Source of the DNA: Bactrocera neohumeralis
Lineage: Eukaryota > Arthropoda > Insecta > Diptera > Tephritidae
Length of the DNA: 64,000 nucleotides
Direction: 5' to 3'
Assembly (NCBI RefSeq): GCF_024586455.1
Contig: NC_065921.1
Span: 89,092,061-89,156,060, forward strand
Shown here in pieces: positions 10,385-22,498 of this stretch. Each line of letters starts with the position of its first letter. The first letter of the stretch is position 1. Below the pieces are notes generated by a model. The model made no database searches. It saw only the letters and a program-made list of their open reading frames with translations, and was not told the DNA's origin. The position numbers and the translations under genes were made by a program.

Positions 10385-11880
10385 AGTAAAGTTTATTTAA
10401 TCAAAAACTTTTTAACATCAACTAGCAGTTCATTTAATAATCTCTTGTGGCTGTAGTAGATATAAAGTAATACAATTCATGTGAACATTATTTAAACTTA
10501 GAGGTAAAGTGACTTTTACGACTTTAATACGGTCAGATTTAGAGTTAATTAGATTATCTAAAATTTCCGGAAAAAGCTGTTCCAAACTCGTTCAACTTGA
10601 GTCCAGAGTTCATCTATGGGTTTTGGTATTTCTCTTTGAACAATTAACCGTTTTTTAACAATCGCCCATAAATTTTCAATAGGATTCATATCGGGTGACT
10701 GAGCTGGCCACTCCACCACCCGAATTCCGTTATTTTTCAACAAAGATTTTGTAATACGGGCGGTATGTTTAGGGTCATTGTCTTGCATGTGTAACAAATC
10801 ACCAGGTTCACATCCAAAAATCTCGAAGCTAGGGATAAGTGAATCCTCTAGAATGCTAATATAGTCTGTAGCCTCTATTATTCCGTTAATTCGACGCAGT
10901 TTTCTTACCTTTCTGCCACAGAAACAACCCCACATCATAAGTGAACCACCTCCGAATTTAAGTGTGCGCAGCATATTCCTATCCGTGGGACCGCATTGCT
11001 TGTCATACCATGTCCAAATGCGTCTATATAAATTAATATGATTAATTTTCGTTTCGTCAGACCAAATTACTAGTTTCAACTGTTCGCTTCTCCAGTTTTT
11101 GTGCTCTTTCGCAAATTTCATTCTAGCCGCTTTGTTCTTCGCTGACATGTACGGTTTTCAATCATTGCTCTTGCACGCATTTTAAATCTTTTCAACGAAG
11201 TTCGAATGGTATTGTTGCATGCTCTAGTGCCAAAAGACGACAATAACACTTTCTTAGCTTCCTCCGCGTTTTTAGCTGCATCAGTCATGATAAAACGCCG
11301 TAAAGTCCTTTCTGTTTCAGGAGTGACATTTTAGGTCTGCCTAAATTTTTTTGGTGGTGTGTTAATATTGTCTTGTTTTTTTTTTATTTTACTGATGACA
11401 CCAATTGAAATTTTATGCTTTCGAGCAATCTCTCTAACTGAAACCCCCTCCTGCAAGTCCGAACATACAGCTTTTAAAAAAATGAGGTTCAGTTTTTTAG
11501 TCCCGTCTGAAAAATGACCAGGTTTGATAAGTTACTAATTTTTCGACCTTTAATTTTTGTTACAAACCTTAGTAAATGTGAAATCCTTCGCACAATAAAA
11601 TTATTAAAAAGTGCTAACCACTATTTGGTAACAACGAAATTAGTTACATACAGCGTCACATCAGCTCAGAAAGGGTTCACGAGCGCTTACGGATTTTGAA
11701 CTGTATTTATTCAAATTTAAATAAACAAGGAAGTCTACTGAAGTGGGCTTTCAAAACTAGAATGTCGATGCCATATAATATCAAAAAATTTTTCTTGAAA
11801 TATTGTCATATTTGGATGAAATTCAATGAGAAAAGTAAAATTTTGCATAACGTGAACACTTTTTGAACTCACTATATATG
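10385..11880 (-). mobile_element. Tc1-like DNA transposon, broken transposase
   Basis: A 196-codon minus-strand frame (10558-11148) carries the DDE catalytic half of a Tc1-type transposase: WSDETKI (first Asp), QDNDPKHT (second Asp) and WPAQSPDMNPIENLW with the final Glu, about 34 residues on. The DNA-binding half (11150-11500) is in other frames, so the gene is broken. The right end near 11834-11878 (AACACTTTTTGAACTCACTAT) has the look of a Tc1 terminal repeat. I could not find its partner on the left, so the left border is approximate. It lies next to the 3' end of an intact maltase. Confidence 0.75.
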
Positions 11881-11959
11881 TTTTATGTATTCATTAATGA
11901 TGTCTAACTTTTCCGCCATTTTTAAAATGGCCAAAGTGTTGACTTTTTTTAGTTTTGGT

Positions 11960-13963
11960 TCAATTATCGCCACTCGACCATCCTAGAACGACTGCCTCAT
12001 AAGGCTGCAAATAAATTGTTCCGCTTAAATCAACCTTGTCACTGAAAAATAAAAGAGAATATTGAGTAAGGAAAATTTGAATTCACCAAAAGGCACATAC
12101 CCGTAGCTGTTTGGTGAATAAGAGTTAAGCAACACGTACTCCATTGTTTTGTTAGTCAAACCATCGAAATGCTCTGTTTGGTTGCCTATATTGGCTAGCA
12201 CACGATATTCCTCCTGATCGACCGCGGTTCTAGAAGAGAATGCTTCATACAAGTGCACTTGGGAAATACCTCATTTGTATCAACTCACCTAACAACCTGG
12301 AAAACCTGCTCTGACAGAGCTTTATAAGAGAAGCCGCCCTCCTCCTTGAATGCCTTGAAGGCACCCGTTTTCTTAAGCGCCGTCATGCCCTTGAATATCT
12401 GTAAGCTGCTACGCGCCACGCCTTCTTGAACTTGTACATTTAGGTCCTTATAGTTGGGATTGACGGCCAGCCAAGTTGAGTTGCCTGTGCTGAAACCGGC
12501 GTTTTTCGAAGAATCCCACTGCATTGGTGTCCGTTCGGGGTCACGGAAGTCGCAAGAGTTTCCGGTGCAAGCGGCGGCATAATCAGGCATTCCGATCTCT
12601 TCGCCCTTAAAATATTTGATTTTCAACATAAAATTATATAGGGTCATACCGTTATAATTAAAAGCCTCTTACGTAATAAGTAACCGATGTACCGGGCAGT
12701 GCATGTATGATCATAGCCATTGCATCCACTTTGGTCTGACCCATACGTGTTGGTAAGCGACGGTTGTCATGATTGTTTGCCACCCAATTCGCCATTTTAT
12801 GTTTGACCCAAATGACATCCATCCACGCGTTAGCTTGTGTTTCAATGGTCTCCGCTGTGGAGTTTTCGCGCAGTCTCACAAAATTAAAATTCATTGGCAT
12901 CTGCCCGCCGACGTTGGTGCCATTAGAGATATATTTACTAAGAACGTCAACAGGGGAATACGCCTCGATAACCATAACTCTAAATAGTGAAAAGTATCAT
13001 TGTTAAAATTTTATACTGCAAAAGAATGCAAGTCTTACCGTGTATCTCCACCATTAAGTTTCAGATATTCATCTAGGAATGCGCGCCACTCGTATATAAT
13101 TTCTGTACTTCCCCATTGATCTAGGGTGTAGTTGCCCATTAAAGTGTCAACCGTTCCAGGCCTGATAGGATTATCTGGAAATGTGCCATTATCGAAACGT
13201 TTCTCAATTAAGAAGTTCGTGGCATCCATGCGGAAACCATCTACACCACGATCGAGCCAAAATTTCATCACTTCCAACATACGCTCACGCACCGCGGGAT
13301 TAGTGAAGTTAAAATCAGGTTGCTTCACGTGAAACTGGTGCAGATAGTACTGTTGTCGTTCTTCAACCCATGTCCATGCGGAACCACCGAAAGCTGACGT
13401 CTATAAAATATTATAGTAACTAAGTCTAGCCGTAAGGTATTCATAAATTCATAAATACTAACCCAATTGCTTGGTACTGAACGCTCACCCGTCTTTGGGT
13501 CAATTTTGCCATCAGACCACACATACCAATCATCGTAGCCATCTTCGCGACTAACCGATTTCTGAAACCACTCACACTCATCGCTTGAATGATTTGGCAC
13601 AAAATCTAGGATCAGCTTTAAGCCCAATTCATGCGCCTTGGCCAACATATTATCGAAATCCTCCATTGTACCAAAAATTGGAGAAATTTTCGTAAAATTC
13701 CGGATGTCATAGCCCATATCAGCCATTGGTGAATCATATATAGGTGATATCCAGGTTGCTGTTACACCAATTTCCTTAAGATATGCCAGCCGCGAGATGA
13801 TGCCATTCAAATCGCCTATACCATCGCCATCGCTGTCCATAAAGGAACGCGGATAAATCTGATAAAGTGTGGCGGCCTCCCACCAATCAACTGTTTGGTT
13901 GGCAGTGACGCCCAGAGCGAAAAGCAGCAGAGCCGCAGACAACCGTATTAAACAAAGCGACAT
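11960..13963 (-). CDS. Maltase (GH13 alpha-glucosidase), complete, 565 aa
   Basis: This is a secreted alpha-glucosidase, the intact sister of the pseudogene at 6427-7695 and close to the maltase at 2753-4763. The exons are 13463-13963, 13039-13400, 12673-12979, 12289-12605, 12101-12229 and 11960-12041, all in phase. Exons 1, 3, 4 and 5 have exactly the lengths of the 2753-4763 gene. A signal peptide (SAALLLFALGVTA) precedes DWWEAATLYQIYPRSF. Nucleophile Asp226 (GFRMDA), acid/base Glu293 (VIEAY) and Asp359 (NNHD) are present. A Met six codons upstream (13981) is in frame, but the Met at 13963 matches the paralogue and the 47-base spacing to its TATA box. Exon 2 is six codons shorter than in the sister gene, in the loop between the nucleophile and the acid. 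Confidence 0.93.
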
Positions 13964-14000
13964 TTCGATAAATACTATCATGCTGTTTTAAGGATTAGCG

Positions 14001-14010
14001 ACTATTTATA
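14001..14010 (-). promoter_or_regulatory. TATA box of maltase 11960-13963
   Basis: TATAAATAGT reads on the minus strand 47 bases upstream of the chosen ATG, identical in sequence and spacing to the box of the 2753-4763 maltase. Confidence 0.7.
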
Positions 14011-14067
14011 CCGGCAGAATCTTACCACATTTCGACAGCTGTTTCAATATTAAAATAAAGTGGTCGG

Positions 14068-14260
14068 CTTGATCATGGCGGAGGTCCCGTAGTATTGTTT
14101 AATAATTTGAAAAAGATAAATGGAACACGTTTACATAAATATCGTGAGTTTTTGACAAAGTCGGCTGATATAAAATAATTATATACCTTAGTAAAGAAAT
14201 TATATGGGCACGACTTCAAAGCCATTAAATTTGTAAATAAAGGGTTTAGTATATACAACA
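14068..14260. repeat. Maltase 5'-flank block, copy 2
   Basis: This block starts GGCTTGATCATGGCGG and resembles 7696-7810. It marks the upstream boundary shared by the duplicated maltase unit. It is non-coding. Confidence 0.65.
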
Positions 14261-14429
14261 AAATTAAAGACCAAACATTTGCTTTAAAGAAAGTATTTAT
14301 ATATGCATGTTAAAAAATAAGTTGTTTTCTTCAAATATTTTGATGAATCAAGTTTGTTAATAATTAGTATGCTTTCTTTTAATAATTTTGACTTGGTTAA
14401 GTCTAGATGTCATCGATTCAACCAAAGAT

Positions 14430-14690
14430 TTTAGCGTTGGCATGCCGATTGAAGCCCATTCTCTCTACATTACCATTTTTACCTCTTTTGTGTTAGTTAA
14501 CTGGCGTCCATTTTTAAAAACTCTAACCGATAATATTCCCCACAGATCCTCGATAGGTTTTAAATCCAGACTTTTTGCTGGCCACTCCAAAAGCGGAATG
14601 TTTCGTGACTCGAAAAACCTTTTAGTAAGGGTTACATTGTGAATCGTGGTCTTGCTGGAAAGTCCAATTGTCCTCGTGAAATTCGCTTTT
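14430..14690 (-). mobile_element. Tc1-like transposase fragment
   Basis: Minus-strand translation gives WTFQQDHDSQ followed, after a frame break, by LLEWPAKSLDLKPIEDLWG. These are the second Asp block and the WPA.S.DL.PIE.LW block of Tc1 transposases. Only about 85 residues remain. It differs in sequence from the copy at 10385-11880, so it is another subfamily. Confidence 0.65.
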
Positions 14691-14703
14691 TGGGGATTCG
14701 GCT

Positions 14704-15000
14704 TTGAGGTGGATTTTCATCACCATGCGCCAAATCTTGGAAAAGACCCATAAAAAGAGGATCGACTCACACCACCTCTTCGTCGATTTTAAAGCTGCTT
14801 TTGACAGCACGGAAAGGAGCTGCCTTTATGCCGCGATGTCTGAATTTGGTGTCCCTGCAAAAATAATATGGCTGTGTAAACTGACGTTGAGCAATACCAA
14901 AAGCTCCGTCAGAATCGGGAACAACCTCTCCGAGCCAGATACCAAACGAGGTTTCAGACAAGGCGGCTTCCTATCTTCAGTCTACTGCTGAAGCAAATAA
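14704..15000 (+). mobile_element. RTE-type non-LTR retrotransposon RT fragment
   Basis: A plus-strand frame holds LFVDFKAAFDSTERSCLYAA, GVPAKIIWLCKLTLSNTKSSV and TKRGFRQGG. These are reverse transcriptase blocks (palm Asp of DFKAAFD and the RQG motif) of RTE-type elements. The frame stops right after the RQG block. Related fragments occur at 25540-25850 and 47900-48705. Confidence 0.75.
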
Positions 15001-15592
15001 TTCGAGCTGTAGAACTGAATCGAGGACGTACAATCTTTTATAGAGTTTATGCACGTGCCATTTTGGTTGTTTCCAATGAATTAGCTAATTAGTTAGGGTG
15101 ACACGGAAATTGTGGAAAAAGTTTCAACAGTGTACCTATATTTTTACTCAAGTTATCGGGAAGACGTTATTTATTATTGATTTTGAGCAATTAAAGTTTT
15201 AGCAACTATATGCTAAGCCATAATAACACCCACGAAGATAAACAAGTAACATTTCTTATATGACCACAATTTATGAGCTTTTCAGTTAGTTTAAGACAAG
15301 CACAGTATTAATAATCGACAATCTGGCCACTTGACACCGTTATCAAATATTTGCATGAAAAATAGCGACGCATTCCGCTATTTGTGTTATCTCAACCACT
15401 TAAAAAGACGTCAGTTATGAAGGCGATAATACTTTTCGGTAAAACATGCACCTCCCACAGAGCCAAAAGACCGGGACCACCAAAGCACAAGCATAAACTT
15501 TATAGACTTTAGATTAGCTATAAATTATGTCGGACTTATTTGTGATATTATATTACCCTTTATCGGTCGCCGATAATGCCGCTTGGATCCGC
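15001..15592. other. Intergenic and upstream region of maltase 15658-17703
   Basis: No coding signal is recognised. The 3' part (about 15400-15590) probably carries the gut enhancer and promoter of the plus-strand maltase that follows, but no specific factor site can be argued from sequence alone. Confidence 0.4.
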
Positions 15593-15600
15593 TATATAAA
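15593..15600 (+). promoter_or_regulatory. TATA box of maltase 15658-17703
   Basis: TATATAAA lies 58 bases before the ATG. Transcription would start near 15625, giving a leader of about 30 bases. Confidence 0.65.
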
Positions 15601-15657
15601 GCGCAAACACCGGGCCTCGGACCACAAGTTAATTCGTGAAAGTAATTGAAGGAAATC

Positions 15658-17703
15658 ATGCGGATTTTTTTGAGATTTTTAGCAGTCCTAATAGTAATAA
15701 TCGCCGTCACAGGCGCGGACGCAAATAAAGCGTGGTGGAAAAGTGCAACGTTCTACCAAATATATCCGCGCTCATTCAAAGACAGCGACGGTGATGGCAT
15801 TGGCGATATAAAAGGTAAGTAACCGAGCGAAACGGAAGTGGTAGTAGAAGAAAGTAATATTGTTATAAACATAGGAATTATGCAACAACTGCCCTATCTG
15901 AAGGAGATCGGAGTCGATGCAACTTGGCTTTCGCCCATCTTCACGTCGCCAATGGCCGATTTCGGTTATGATGTAAGCAATTTCACGGAAATCGATCCAA
16001 TGTTCGGCACACTAGAAGATTTCGAAGCAATGCTGGCAAAGGCTAAAGAGATTGGGGTGAAAATAATTTTGGACTTTGTGCCCAATCATACGAGTGATGA
16101 ATGCGAGTGGTTCATTAAATCAGTACAGAATGATCCGGAGTATAGGGACTTCTATATTTGGCATCCGGGTAAAAATAATTCGCTTGCGCCACCAACGAAC
16201 TGGATAAGTGTTTTTCGCGGCTCCATGTGGACGTGGAATGAGCAACGTCAGGCCTACTATCTGCATCAGTTTCATGCCAAACAACCCGATCTTAATTACG
16301 ACAATCCCAAAGTGCGCGAAGCCATGAAGGTACGTAATCACAAGCATAGGTTATTTATAACCTGAAAATTAAATTCCATTATTCAAGTAGAACGTGCTAC
16401 GTTATTGGGTGCGTAAAGGTGTTGCCGGTTTCCGTGTTGACGCCGTGCCACATATCTATGAAGTGGCTGCCGATGCTGATGGCAACTGGCCCGATGAACC
16501 ACGTAATCCCAATGTGCAGGATGCCGAAGACTATGAATACCTGCAACACATCTACACCACCAACCAGCCTGGCACACTTGATGTTGTCTATGAACTCCGC
16601 GAGGTGCTGAAGGAACTGGATGAGGAACTAGGTGGCGACGAACATGTACTCTTGAGCGAAGCTTATGCGCCCATCAACACCCTGATGTTGTATTATGGAA
16701 ATGGCACGGCGGATGGTGCACAAATACCCTTTAATTTTGAGTTAATCAGCAATGTGAACGAAAATTCAACCGCCTTTGACTACTCGAACTTAATACACAA
16801 CTGGTTGGATAACATGCCTGCTGGAGGCGTGGCGAATTGGGTGGTGCGTAGATTCATTAAATTATTATATTCGTAATCCAATATATTCCCATTTCATTAG
16901 CTTGGCAATCATGATCAATCACGCATTGGCACACGTCTGGGAAAGGATCGCATGGACTTGATCAATATATTGCTGAAGACCCTACCTGGCATTAGCGTCA
17001 CATACCAAGGAGAAGAAATTGGCATGACGGACGTCTGGATTTCCTGGGAGGAAACCGTAGATCCACAAGGTTGCCAATCGAACCCCGACGAGTACGAACG
17101 TCTCACCCGCGACCCTGTGCGCACACCATTCCAGTGGAATGATGGACACAAGGCCGGTTTCACTGAAGGTGACAAAACTTGGCTGCCGTTGGCAGAGGAT
17201 TTTAAGCTGGTTAATGTTAAACGTGAACGCGGCATTGCCAATAGTCACCTAAATATCTACAAACAGCTGCAGCTGTTGCGTGCAACGCAGACAATGCGCG
17301 AAGGCGACGCCGAAGTAAAAGCGATCAGCGAAAATGTGTTGGGCATTAAGCGGTAAGTGAGAACGTTAAATCATACTTAAATAGTAACTAATCGCTACTA
17401 TCTTTCTTATTTTTTCTAACAGTTTTTTAAGTGGCGAGCGCACTTACGTTATTCTGCTGAATCTACACGACGACGTGGAGACGATCAACTTGAATTCTGC
17501 CTTTAGTGAGCTCACGTCTGAATTGGAATATGTGTTGGTGACTGCCAAAAGCATACGACGCAAGGGGTGAGCCGTAACTTTTACAGCTTACATTCATTTC
17601 AGAGTTTCTCTAACTTGACTATTTACTTGACAGGGATAAGGTCTATGCAGACACCATTGCACTGATGCCGAAGGAAGCTATTGTGCTCTCTACAATCGCC
17701 TAA
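15658..17703 (+). CDS. Maltase (GH13 alpha-glucosidase), complete, 576 aa
   Basis: This secreted alpha-glucosidase is more diverged from its neighbours. The exons are 15658-15814, 15875-16329, 16391-16843, 16901-17352, 17423-17566 and 17634-17703, all GT-AG and in phase. A signal peptide (VLIVIIAVTGADA) precedes AWWKSATFYQIYPRSF. The catalytic set is complete: DFVPNHTS, nucleophile Asp221 (GFRVDA), acid/base Glu294 (LLSEAY) and Asp360 (GNHD). Its intron positions differ from the minus-strand group: it has an intron after DIKG, one between VANWV and LGNHD, and none before GEEIGM. An AATAAA at 17788-17793 is the likely poly(A) signal. Its nearest neighbours are the maltases ending at 13963 (head to head) and 18408 (tail to tail). 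Confidence 0.93.
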
Positions 17704-18407
17704 GTCTGATATTTTCTATTTATATACATAGTTTAAGCTACATACAAGAATATTAGCCATTATTTTGTTTTACACATAGGACTGATAAATAAATTTATAC
17801 TCTTTGATACTCAAACTGTTTTCCAATATTCTTTTTTTTTACTAACTCTTCATTCAATAGGTAAGTCGCAGTAAATCAGCTACTTAGGAAAAATAAAGTG
17901 CTTTACTTTGTATGGATGACAAGTGGAAGACTGCCGATATGAATTTAGCATACTTTGGAAACCCTGAGTTCTTAAGTGGTAAGTGTTGAAGCACTCAAGA
18001 TTACAGTTCGGTGTTCACTGGTCTAAAAACATGGGTCTGTTTATGATATACGCCTCAATTGTTCTTACCGACAATACTTATGGGATCGAATAGCTAGTAT
18101 TAAAGTACTAAATCAATAGAAGTCCCCCGTTAATAACTACATAAATAATGAGTAGTAAAATTAAGCTCACCAAAGCACGTTTATTCAAAGCCACTGAGTT
18201 TGTTTTTATATGATACTATCTCCATAAAAGTTGAAGACAAGTGGCTAAGGTTTTTATTATTTTCTAATACCTGACAATAAATTAGCATCATGAAATATAA
18301 TTTCAGCACCAGAAAGACTTTTACCGTATCCTCTCGTAGATATATAGCCGAGCTCTTGCGCTATCCGAGCTCCAAAATATTACGTCTATGTTTTCTCAGA
18401 CAGAGAC
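17704..18407. other. Intergenic between convergent maltases
   Basis: This holds the 3' ends of two converging genes. The plus-strand poly(A) signal is at 17788-17793. No other coding or repeat signal was recognised. Confidence 0.4.
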
Positions 18408-20420
18408 TCAACCGCTGCCGGCGGATCCACGCAGCACCACCGCCTCATAAGGCATCAAGTATATACGCTGACTCAAATCCACCTTATCGCTGAAAAGACA
18501 GAAGCAGAAAATGCCTCAAAAGCTCATAATTACAAACTTGGCAGCTGATTTACCCAAAGCTGTGTGGCGAATGTCGGCTGAGCAGCACATATTCCATCGT
18601 TTTATTCGCCAAGTCGTGCACGTATTCTACCTTGTTGCCCATATTAATTAGTATTCGGTATTCTTCGTCCGCGAAAGCGGTGCTGCGAAATTTTTGTATT
18701 ACTATTCTACTCGATTCTCCTAAGTCGCAATATTTACCGCACAACTTGAAAGACCTGTTCCGAGACTGCGCCAAAGGCGAAGCCACCCACTTCTTTGAAC
18801 GCTTTAAATGCGTCTGTTTGCTTCAACCGCGTCATTCCTTTAAAGATTTGCAGAGTGCTTCGTGCCACGCCACGTTCTGTCGCCACATTGACACGTTTGT
18901 AGTCGGGTGAGATGGGCAGCCAGCTGGTCGGACCCGTGGTAAAGCCAGCATGATCCGAAGTGTCCCATTGCATTGGCGTGCGCTCAGGATCGCGATCTTC
19001 ACAAGAGATAGCAGTGCATTCAGTGGCCACATTGGCCATGCCGATTTCTTCACCCTGCCAGAAAACTATATTTATGAAGGTCCAACGAAAAATTATCGGA
19101 TTACGCGAGACTTACATAATATGTGACCGATGTGCCGGGCAGTGCGTGTACCAGCATAGTCATTAGGTCCACTTTGTGCTGACCCATGCGCGTTGCCAGC
19201 CGATCGTTGTCATGATTGCCCACCACCCAATTAGCGGACTGATGTTTTTCCCATATATTATCCATCCATCCTTTCACAGAGTCTTCAACATTTTTCGCCG
19301 TCGAATAACCGTTAAGTGACATCAAATTAAAGTTCATGGGCATTTGGGTACCCGAGTGGGTGCCATTATTGATGTAATCACTCAAGACTTCAACGGAAGA
19401 GTAGGCTTCAGCAATGAGCACGCTGCAGAAGTTTCGTATTTTTTTAAATTTAATTTCATAAATGTTTTGAAAAATAGTACTCACATGGTGTCACGTTCAT
19501 GTTGGCGCTTATATTCATCCAAGAACTCACGCCATTCGTACACAACCTCAAGCGTTAGCGGCTGATCCTTCGTGTAGATGTGATCGTGGTAATTGTAACT
19601 ATTAGGATCATCACTCCAGCCGCTTAGCGGTTCATCGGGATATGTGCCATTCGCGAAACGCTTTTCGCCAATATGAGGCACCGCATCTATACGAAAGCCA
19701 TCTGCACCACGATCAACCCAAAACTTCAACACTTCCAGCATATGCTCACGCACCATCGGATTGCTAAAGTTGAGATCGGGCTGTTTCGGCAGAAACTGAT
19801 GCAGATAATACTGCTGACGTTGCTCGTTCCAAGTCCACATCGGGCCGCTGAACACACTTACCTACAAAATCAAAATATGTTAGAGCGAAAATATACTAGC
19901 GTCGTGGTAGGACACGCACCCAATTGCTGGGTGGTACGCGCTTGCCAGTCTCAGCATCAATTTTGCCATCTTCCCAAATATAAAAGTCGTCATAGCCCTC
20001 TTCCCTACGTATCGACTTCTGAAACCATTCACATTCGTCACTCGAATGGTTGGGCACAAAATCCAAAATAATTTTAATACCCAACGCATGCGCCTTCGCT
20101 ATCAAAGCATCAAAGTCGGCCAATGTGCCGAAAAGCGGGTCGATCTTTGTGAAGTTCGAAATGTCATAACCGAAGTCGGCCATTGGTGACTCGAATATCG
20201 GCGACAGCCAAGTAGCTGTCACGCCAATTTCTTTGAGATACGCCAGTCGCGTTGTGATGCCGTTCAAGTCGCCCACACCATCGCCATTGCTGTCCAAGAA
20301 GGAGCGCGGGTAGATTTGATAGAGCGTGGCCGATTCCCACCAATCAACGGTGCTTGCAGCAAAGCAGTTGCCGCAACCAAGCAACAGCGCTGCGTATAAC
20401 GGTAACAGTCGTGACAACAT
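18408..20420 (-). CDS. Maltase (GH13 alpha-glucosidase), complete, 570 aa
   Basis: This is a secreted alpha-glucosidase of the same exon class as 2753-4763 and 11960-13963. The exons are 19920-20420, 19485-19861, 19116-19422, 18738-19054, 18554-18682 and 18408-18489. Exons 1, 3, 4 and 5 are again 501, 307, 317 and 129 bases. A signal peptide (LYAALLLGCGNCFA) precedes DWWESATLYQIYPRSF. DFVPNHSS, Asp226 (GFRIDA), Glu298 (IAEAY) and Asp364 (GNHD) form the GH13 site. An upstream in-frame Met (20453) is rejected because the signal peptide starts cleanly at 20420 and a TATATTA motif lies about 50 bases before it. The protein is more diverged than the 2753/11960 pair. Confidence 0.93.
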
Positions 20421-20465
20421 CTCGAAATTAACTGCGTGCAGCCACGACAGCAAATTAAGATTTCT

Positions 20466-20474
20466 CCTAATATA
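20466..20474 (-). promoter_or_regulatory. Probable TATA motif of maltase 18408-20420
   Basis: CTATATTAG on the minus strand lies about 50 bases upstream of the start codon, matching the spacing seen in the sister maltases although the motif is weaker. Confidence 0.45.
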
Positions 20475-20865
20475 GATGGTGAACGATAAGCGTACATTAT
20501 CAATTTATTGCCAATAAACGAAAAATTATTATGCAATGCGCATTGCATGTGGCGAAGTGGTGCACTCACATACTCAAGCTGGTGAATTTTATTGATTGAT
20601 TGCGTTGACATTAATTATCAAATGTAGACATTTATACCCAAGTATTATACTACTTATAGCACACATAGCATCTAAGAGTGAAGTATTTATGCGAGCTGAA
20701 GCAATTAAACGATTTTAGCAGATAAGTTATCTGTGCGGTAAACAAAGTCTAAAGTCAAAAGCTATGCAAATGTTTATGCCTAAAGCTGTTTGGAGTGAAA
20801 TTTTGAAAAAGATCTAACGCTCTTGCTTGATTAATGCTATTGTAGGGATCTAACGGTGCAAACTA

Positions 20866-21901
20866 TTGGGTAGTCGAAAAAGTCTTTTCGTATTTCTTGT
20901 CAAACATCAACATTTTTTTATACTTATAATGAATTTAAATGAACCAAATATGCGCCATTTTGGTCGACCACTTTTTGCCATTTTTTCGACAGAGACATTA
21001 TTCCATCAGTGTACAACTTTTCTGGTTTCTCGGCGAAAAACTGCGACAAGTAATTTTCACAGGCTTCTGTTGCAGCCAACTTTACTCCATTAAGGGAGTT
21101 CTGCATTGACCGAAACAATGATATGGAATGAGAGTCCAATGGTGCAAGGTCACGGCTACATGGTGGATGCATCAAAGCTTCCCAGCCAAGCTCTTCTACT
21201 TTTTGCCGAGTCATCAAAGATGTGTGTAGTCTGATGGAAGACGGAGCCCTTTCTGTTGATCATCAGTTTTTGACAGTAAAATATAGAACCAATCGTTCAA
21301 CCAGGCTGGAGCAGCTCATAGTGGCTGATTCCTTTCCAATCCCACCAAACACTTAGCATAACCTTTCGAGGCGTGAATCCTGGCTTTGCGCCCATTTGTT
21401 GAGGTTATTTGATCAACTTTTCGTCTCCTGTTACCATTTGCTTCAGAAATAGTTCTATTTCATTTCGCTTTAGCAAAGAATCACAGATGTTAATTCGGTC
21501 CATTAAATTTTTCACACACAATTCATGTGGTACTCAAACATCGAGCTTCTTTTTGTAGCCAGCCTTTCTTAAATGGTTTAAAACCGTCTGATGACGAATG
21601 TTAGGTTCCTTACCGATGTCATCGTGGTCAATCTTTTCCATAATTTTATCGACTTTTTCAACGATAGGTCCAACAGAGCGAGGTGTATCTCTCACATCGA
21701 CCTATAACGGATTTCTTCATTAGTTTCACTCATATTTGAACAGCTGTAACTTTTTTTCAACTTCCCCGAATTTAATTTTTTTTTTTGGTTAAACCTTTCC
21801 AACACTATATGATATGACACAATGTGGTTGATAGCACTGGAGATATACGACTGCAACAACATCTATTGACAAAATACGAAAAGACTTTTTCGACGTCCCA
21901 A
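20866..21901 (-). mobile_element. Mariner element with intact termini, broken transposase
   Basis: The ends are inverted repeats, TTGGGTAGTCGAAAAAGTC on the left and its near complement on the right, flanked by TA on both sides, the mariner target site. The minus strand encodes pieces of a mariner transposase: IRHQTVLNHLRKAGY (helix-turn-helix, about 21560-21600) and a 97-codon C-terminal frame (20924-21217) with SRDLAPLDSHSISLFRSMQN. The usual catalytic S.DLAPSD block is altered and frames are interrupted, so the copy is probably inactive. Shorter relatives lie at 36896-37560, 41940-42231 and 58068-58420. Confidence 0.85.
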
Positions 21902-22498
21902 TATATCATGTCAGAGAAAATGAAATGTCTGATTCCTAAATAACTACGCGCATATGCGCCTAAATTTATGCAGATTTTGTGAGAGCGGGCGTTAAAGAAA
22001 ATTACTCTTCACGAATTTTCCTATAAGATCTGAAGATAATTGGCATTGTTAATAGTGTTTGCTTTGTGATTGGCATTCAAAAACTAATATTAATTACAGT
22101 ACATGCATTAAGTAAATAAACAAGCACTTCTGTTGTTAAGTAGATGCTAGCGTCATACGAAACCCATTATCTCTGCTTATTCTGCACTTGAGCTCTGTAT
22201 AACTGAAGCATTTATATACACCTAGAGTCACAAATACAACCTGTGACCTAACGATTCCAAGAGTAGCTGCTGCTTCAAATAAAAGTAAATTTTCCTATTA
22301 CGAAAATATTCCAGAGCTCGCAATTTGTGGGCAGAAAACTAAAGTTGGACTTTATAAAAAAAAATCAGTTTATGAACCCAAAAGCGAAAAAAATCAAAGT
22401 CATTGATTTTGCAATGCAATACTTCTAATATTTTTATATATTTTTATAGTTCATGGTTGCAATCTAGCAAATCCGTAGCTTGCGTCTGTCGAAGCCTG
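21902..22498. other. Intergenic, no feature recognised
   Basis: This lies between the mariner copy and the 3' end of the next maltase. I see only AT-rich sequence and no supported gene. Confidence 0.4.

Noticed and set aside
13964..13981. Upstream in-frame Met for the maltase ending at 13963
   Set aside because: It would place six residues before a clean signal peptide, lies closer to the TATA box than the expected start of transcription, and is absent from the paralogue at 4763.
15658..17703. Bacterial horizontal transfer as the origin of the maltases
   Set aside because: All copies are intron-rich, have eukaryotic signal peptides and match the known insect maltase family, so vertical descent and tandem duplication suffice.
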